From the NCBI RefSeq assembly GCF_025938155.1, contig NZ_JAPCZG010000011.1:1-64000 (forward strand): a stretch of DNA of 64,000 nt, read 5' to 3'. The translations under genes and the position numbers were made by a program. Each line of letters opens with the position of its first letter. The stretch's first letter is position 1. Source of the DNA: Novosphingobium sp. KCTC 2891 (GTDB taxonomy: Bacteria > Pseudomonadota > Alphaproteobacteria > Sphingomonadales > Sphingomonadaceae). The notes below the pieces were generated by a model, which worked only from the letters and a program-made list of their open reading frames with translations, had not been told where the DNA came from and did no database searches. This document shows positions 63,287-64,000 of this stretch, one piece after another.

Positions 63287-63849
63287 GCGCGTTTCACCTC
63301 CACCTGATGCGGCATGGCGCCCCTGAAACGCCCGGACTCCTGCTGGGCCGTACCGATATGCCCAGCACCCCGGCCGGTATTGCGGCCTGCGTGCAGCAAG
63401 TCGCCGACCTCTCCTTCGGCACCGTGATCGCGTCCGACCTGCAACGCTGCGCGGTAACGGCGGACGGGATCGCCGGTTCGCGCGGCTTGCCGGTCACGCG
63501 CGATCCACGCTGGCGCGAGCTGCATTTCGGGGCCTGGGACGGGCTGAACCCGGCGCACGTGGACAGCACAGCGCTCGCCAGATTCTGGAACGATCCCGAA
63601 GCCGATCCGCCACCGGGCGGCGAACGCTGGTCCTCGCTGGTCGCCCGCGTCGATGCCGCGCTCGGCAGTATCGCGGGCGATACGCTGGTCGTCACGCACG
63701 GCGGCGCTATCCGCGCGGCGCTGGCTTGCCTGTTCGGCTTCGAGCAGCGCCATCTCTGGGCATTCGACCTGCCCTATACCTGCGTCGTCAGCCTGCGCCT
63801 GTGGCCGGGCACGCCGCGCACTGCGCAGATCGTGGGGCTGTGGCCATGA
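63283..63849 (+). CDS. Histidine phosphatase, likely alpha-ribazole phosphatase
   Basis: A 188-residue histidine phosphatase with the phosphohistidine motif LMRHG (R10, H11), RELHFGAWDG near residue 80 and VTHGGAIRA near 137 for the second His. Between cobT and cobS it is most likely the alpha-ribazole-5'-phosphate phosphatase, called CobC in enteric bacteria. I give no symbol because CobC names an aminotransferase in the aerobic nomenclature. It starts with GTG in a GTGA overlap. Confidence 0.88.
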   Translation: MSAFHLHLMRHGAPETPGLLLGRTDMPSTPAGIAACVQQVADLSFGTVIASDLQRCAVTADGIAGSRGLPVTRDPRWRELHFGAWDGLNPAHVDSTALARFWNDPEADPPPGGERWSSLVARVDAALGSIAGDTLVVTHGGAIRAALACLFGFEQRHLWAFDLPYTCVVSLRLWPGTPRTAQIVGLWP

Positions 63850-64000
63850 AGGGCCTTTGCATCGCGGTGCAGTTCCTTACCCGCCTGCCCGCGCCGTCAG
63901 TGTCTGTCTCGAACGACGCGTTCGGCGCATCGATGCGGTGGTTCCCGGTGGTCGGGTTGATCGTCGGCGGGATTGTTGCCGCGGCGGGATGGGCCGGGGC
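63846..64000 (+). CDS. cobS: Cobalamin synthase (adenosylcobinamide-GDP ribazoletransferase), partial
   Basis: Only the first 51 codons are in the window. The N-terminus KGLCIAVQFLTRLPAPSV followed by FGASMRWFPVVGLIVGGI is typical of the membrane enzyme CobS/CobV, which joins adenosylcobinamide-GDP with alpha-ribazole. The ATG overlaps the phosphatase stop (ATGA). The frame is open to the window edge. Confidence 0.9.
   Translation, partial: MKGLCIAVQFLTRLPAPSVSVSNDAFGASMRWFPVVGLIVGGIVAAAGWAG

Noticed and set aside
1-64000. tRNA, rRNA, CRISPR arrays and complete IS elements
   Set aside because: I looked for T-loop and 3' acceptor patterns, regularly spaced repeats and transposase motifs and found none. 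A covariance or HMM search could still reveal weak cases.

Overview
This GC-rich window of about 64 kb has the stamp of an alphaproteobacterium, most likely a sphingomonad. It carries a SciP (DUF1153) regulator, a MucR/Ros zinc-finger protein, an HWE/HisKA_2-type kinase, two TonB-dependent receptors and the aerobic (CobG/CobF/CobN) cobalamin pathway. The first 16 kb read like a conjugative plasmid or integrated conjugative element. I cannot decide from sequence alone whether the whole window is one replicon; the genus is inference.

Layout. 0.3-8.3 kb: a maintenance block almost entirely on the minus strand, with a DUF2493 SLOG protein, a plus-strand Fic enzyme with a small follower gene, a VapB-VapC pair followed by a TPR gene, a Xre-RES toxin pair, a MucR regulator and a winged-helix-like protein. 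8.6-15.3 kb: transfer genes, with a MobF relaxase-helicase, a TraD/TrwB coupling protein, a ribbon-helix-helix protein and an SSB. 15.5-16.5 kb: a nucleotidyltransferase-HEPN fusion. 17-19.5 kb: a chromate module, chrA - exported Fe/Mn SOD - chrB C-terminal domain. 19.7-27.1 kb: a putative catabolic island, with TetR and SDR on the minus strand and, divergently, Rieske oxygenase, TonB receptor, GST, VOC protein and ThuA-like protein. 27.9-32.7 kb: the prkA-yeaH-spoVR trio. 33-40.7 kb: an OmpA-like pseudogene, two small secreted Cys/Met-rich proteins and a Cus-type CBA efflux pump with a CusF-like chaperone. 40.8-43.5 kb: a kinase-like protein without its phosphoacceptor histidine, SciP and an outer-membrane barrel protein.

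43.9-64 kb: a cobalt and cobalamin region under two cobalamin riboswitches. The first precedes a TonB receptor plus NiCoT permease, a cobalt or corrinoid uptake unit. The second precedes cobW-cobN-cobG-cobH-cobI-cobJ-(cobK reversed)-cobL-cobE-cobM-cobB-cobF-cobO-bluB-DUF1636-cobT-phosphatase-cobS, with cobS running off the right edge. From cobG onward nearly every gene overlaps the next by 4 nt (ATGA, GTGA or TTGA), which implies translational coupling. cobK is the exception: it lies on the opposite strand, its start codon overlaps that of cobL within a CATG, and its 3' end overlaps cobJ. cobA, the CobS/CobT chelatase partners, cobQ, cobD, cobC (aminotransferase) and cobP are not in the window.

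The most unusual items are the reversed, fully packed cobK; the conserved helix 3' of both riboswitch aptamers; the histidine-less HWE kinase beside SciP; the Rieske/TonB/GST/VOC/ThuA island of unknown substrate; and the paired operator-like repeats before the relaxase-linked and vapBC genes. I saw no tRNA, rRNA, CRISPR array or complete insertion sequence.
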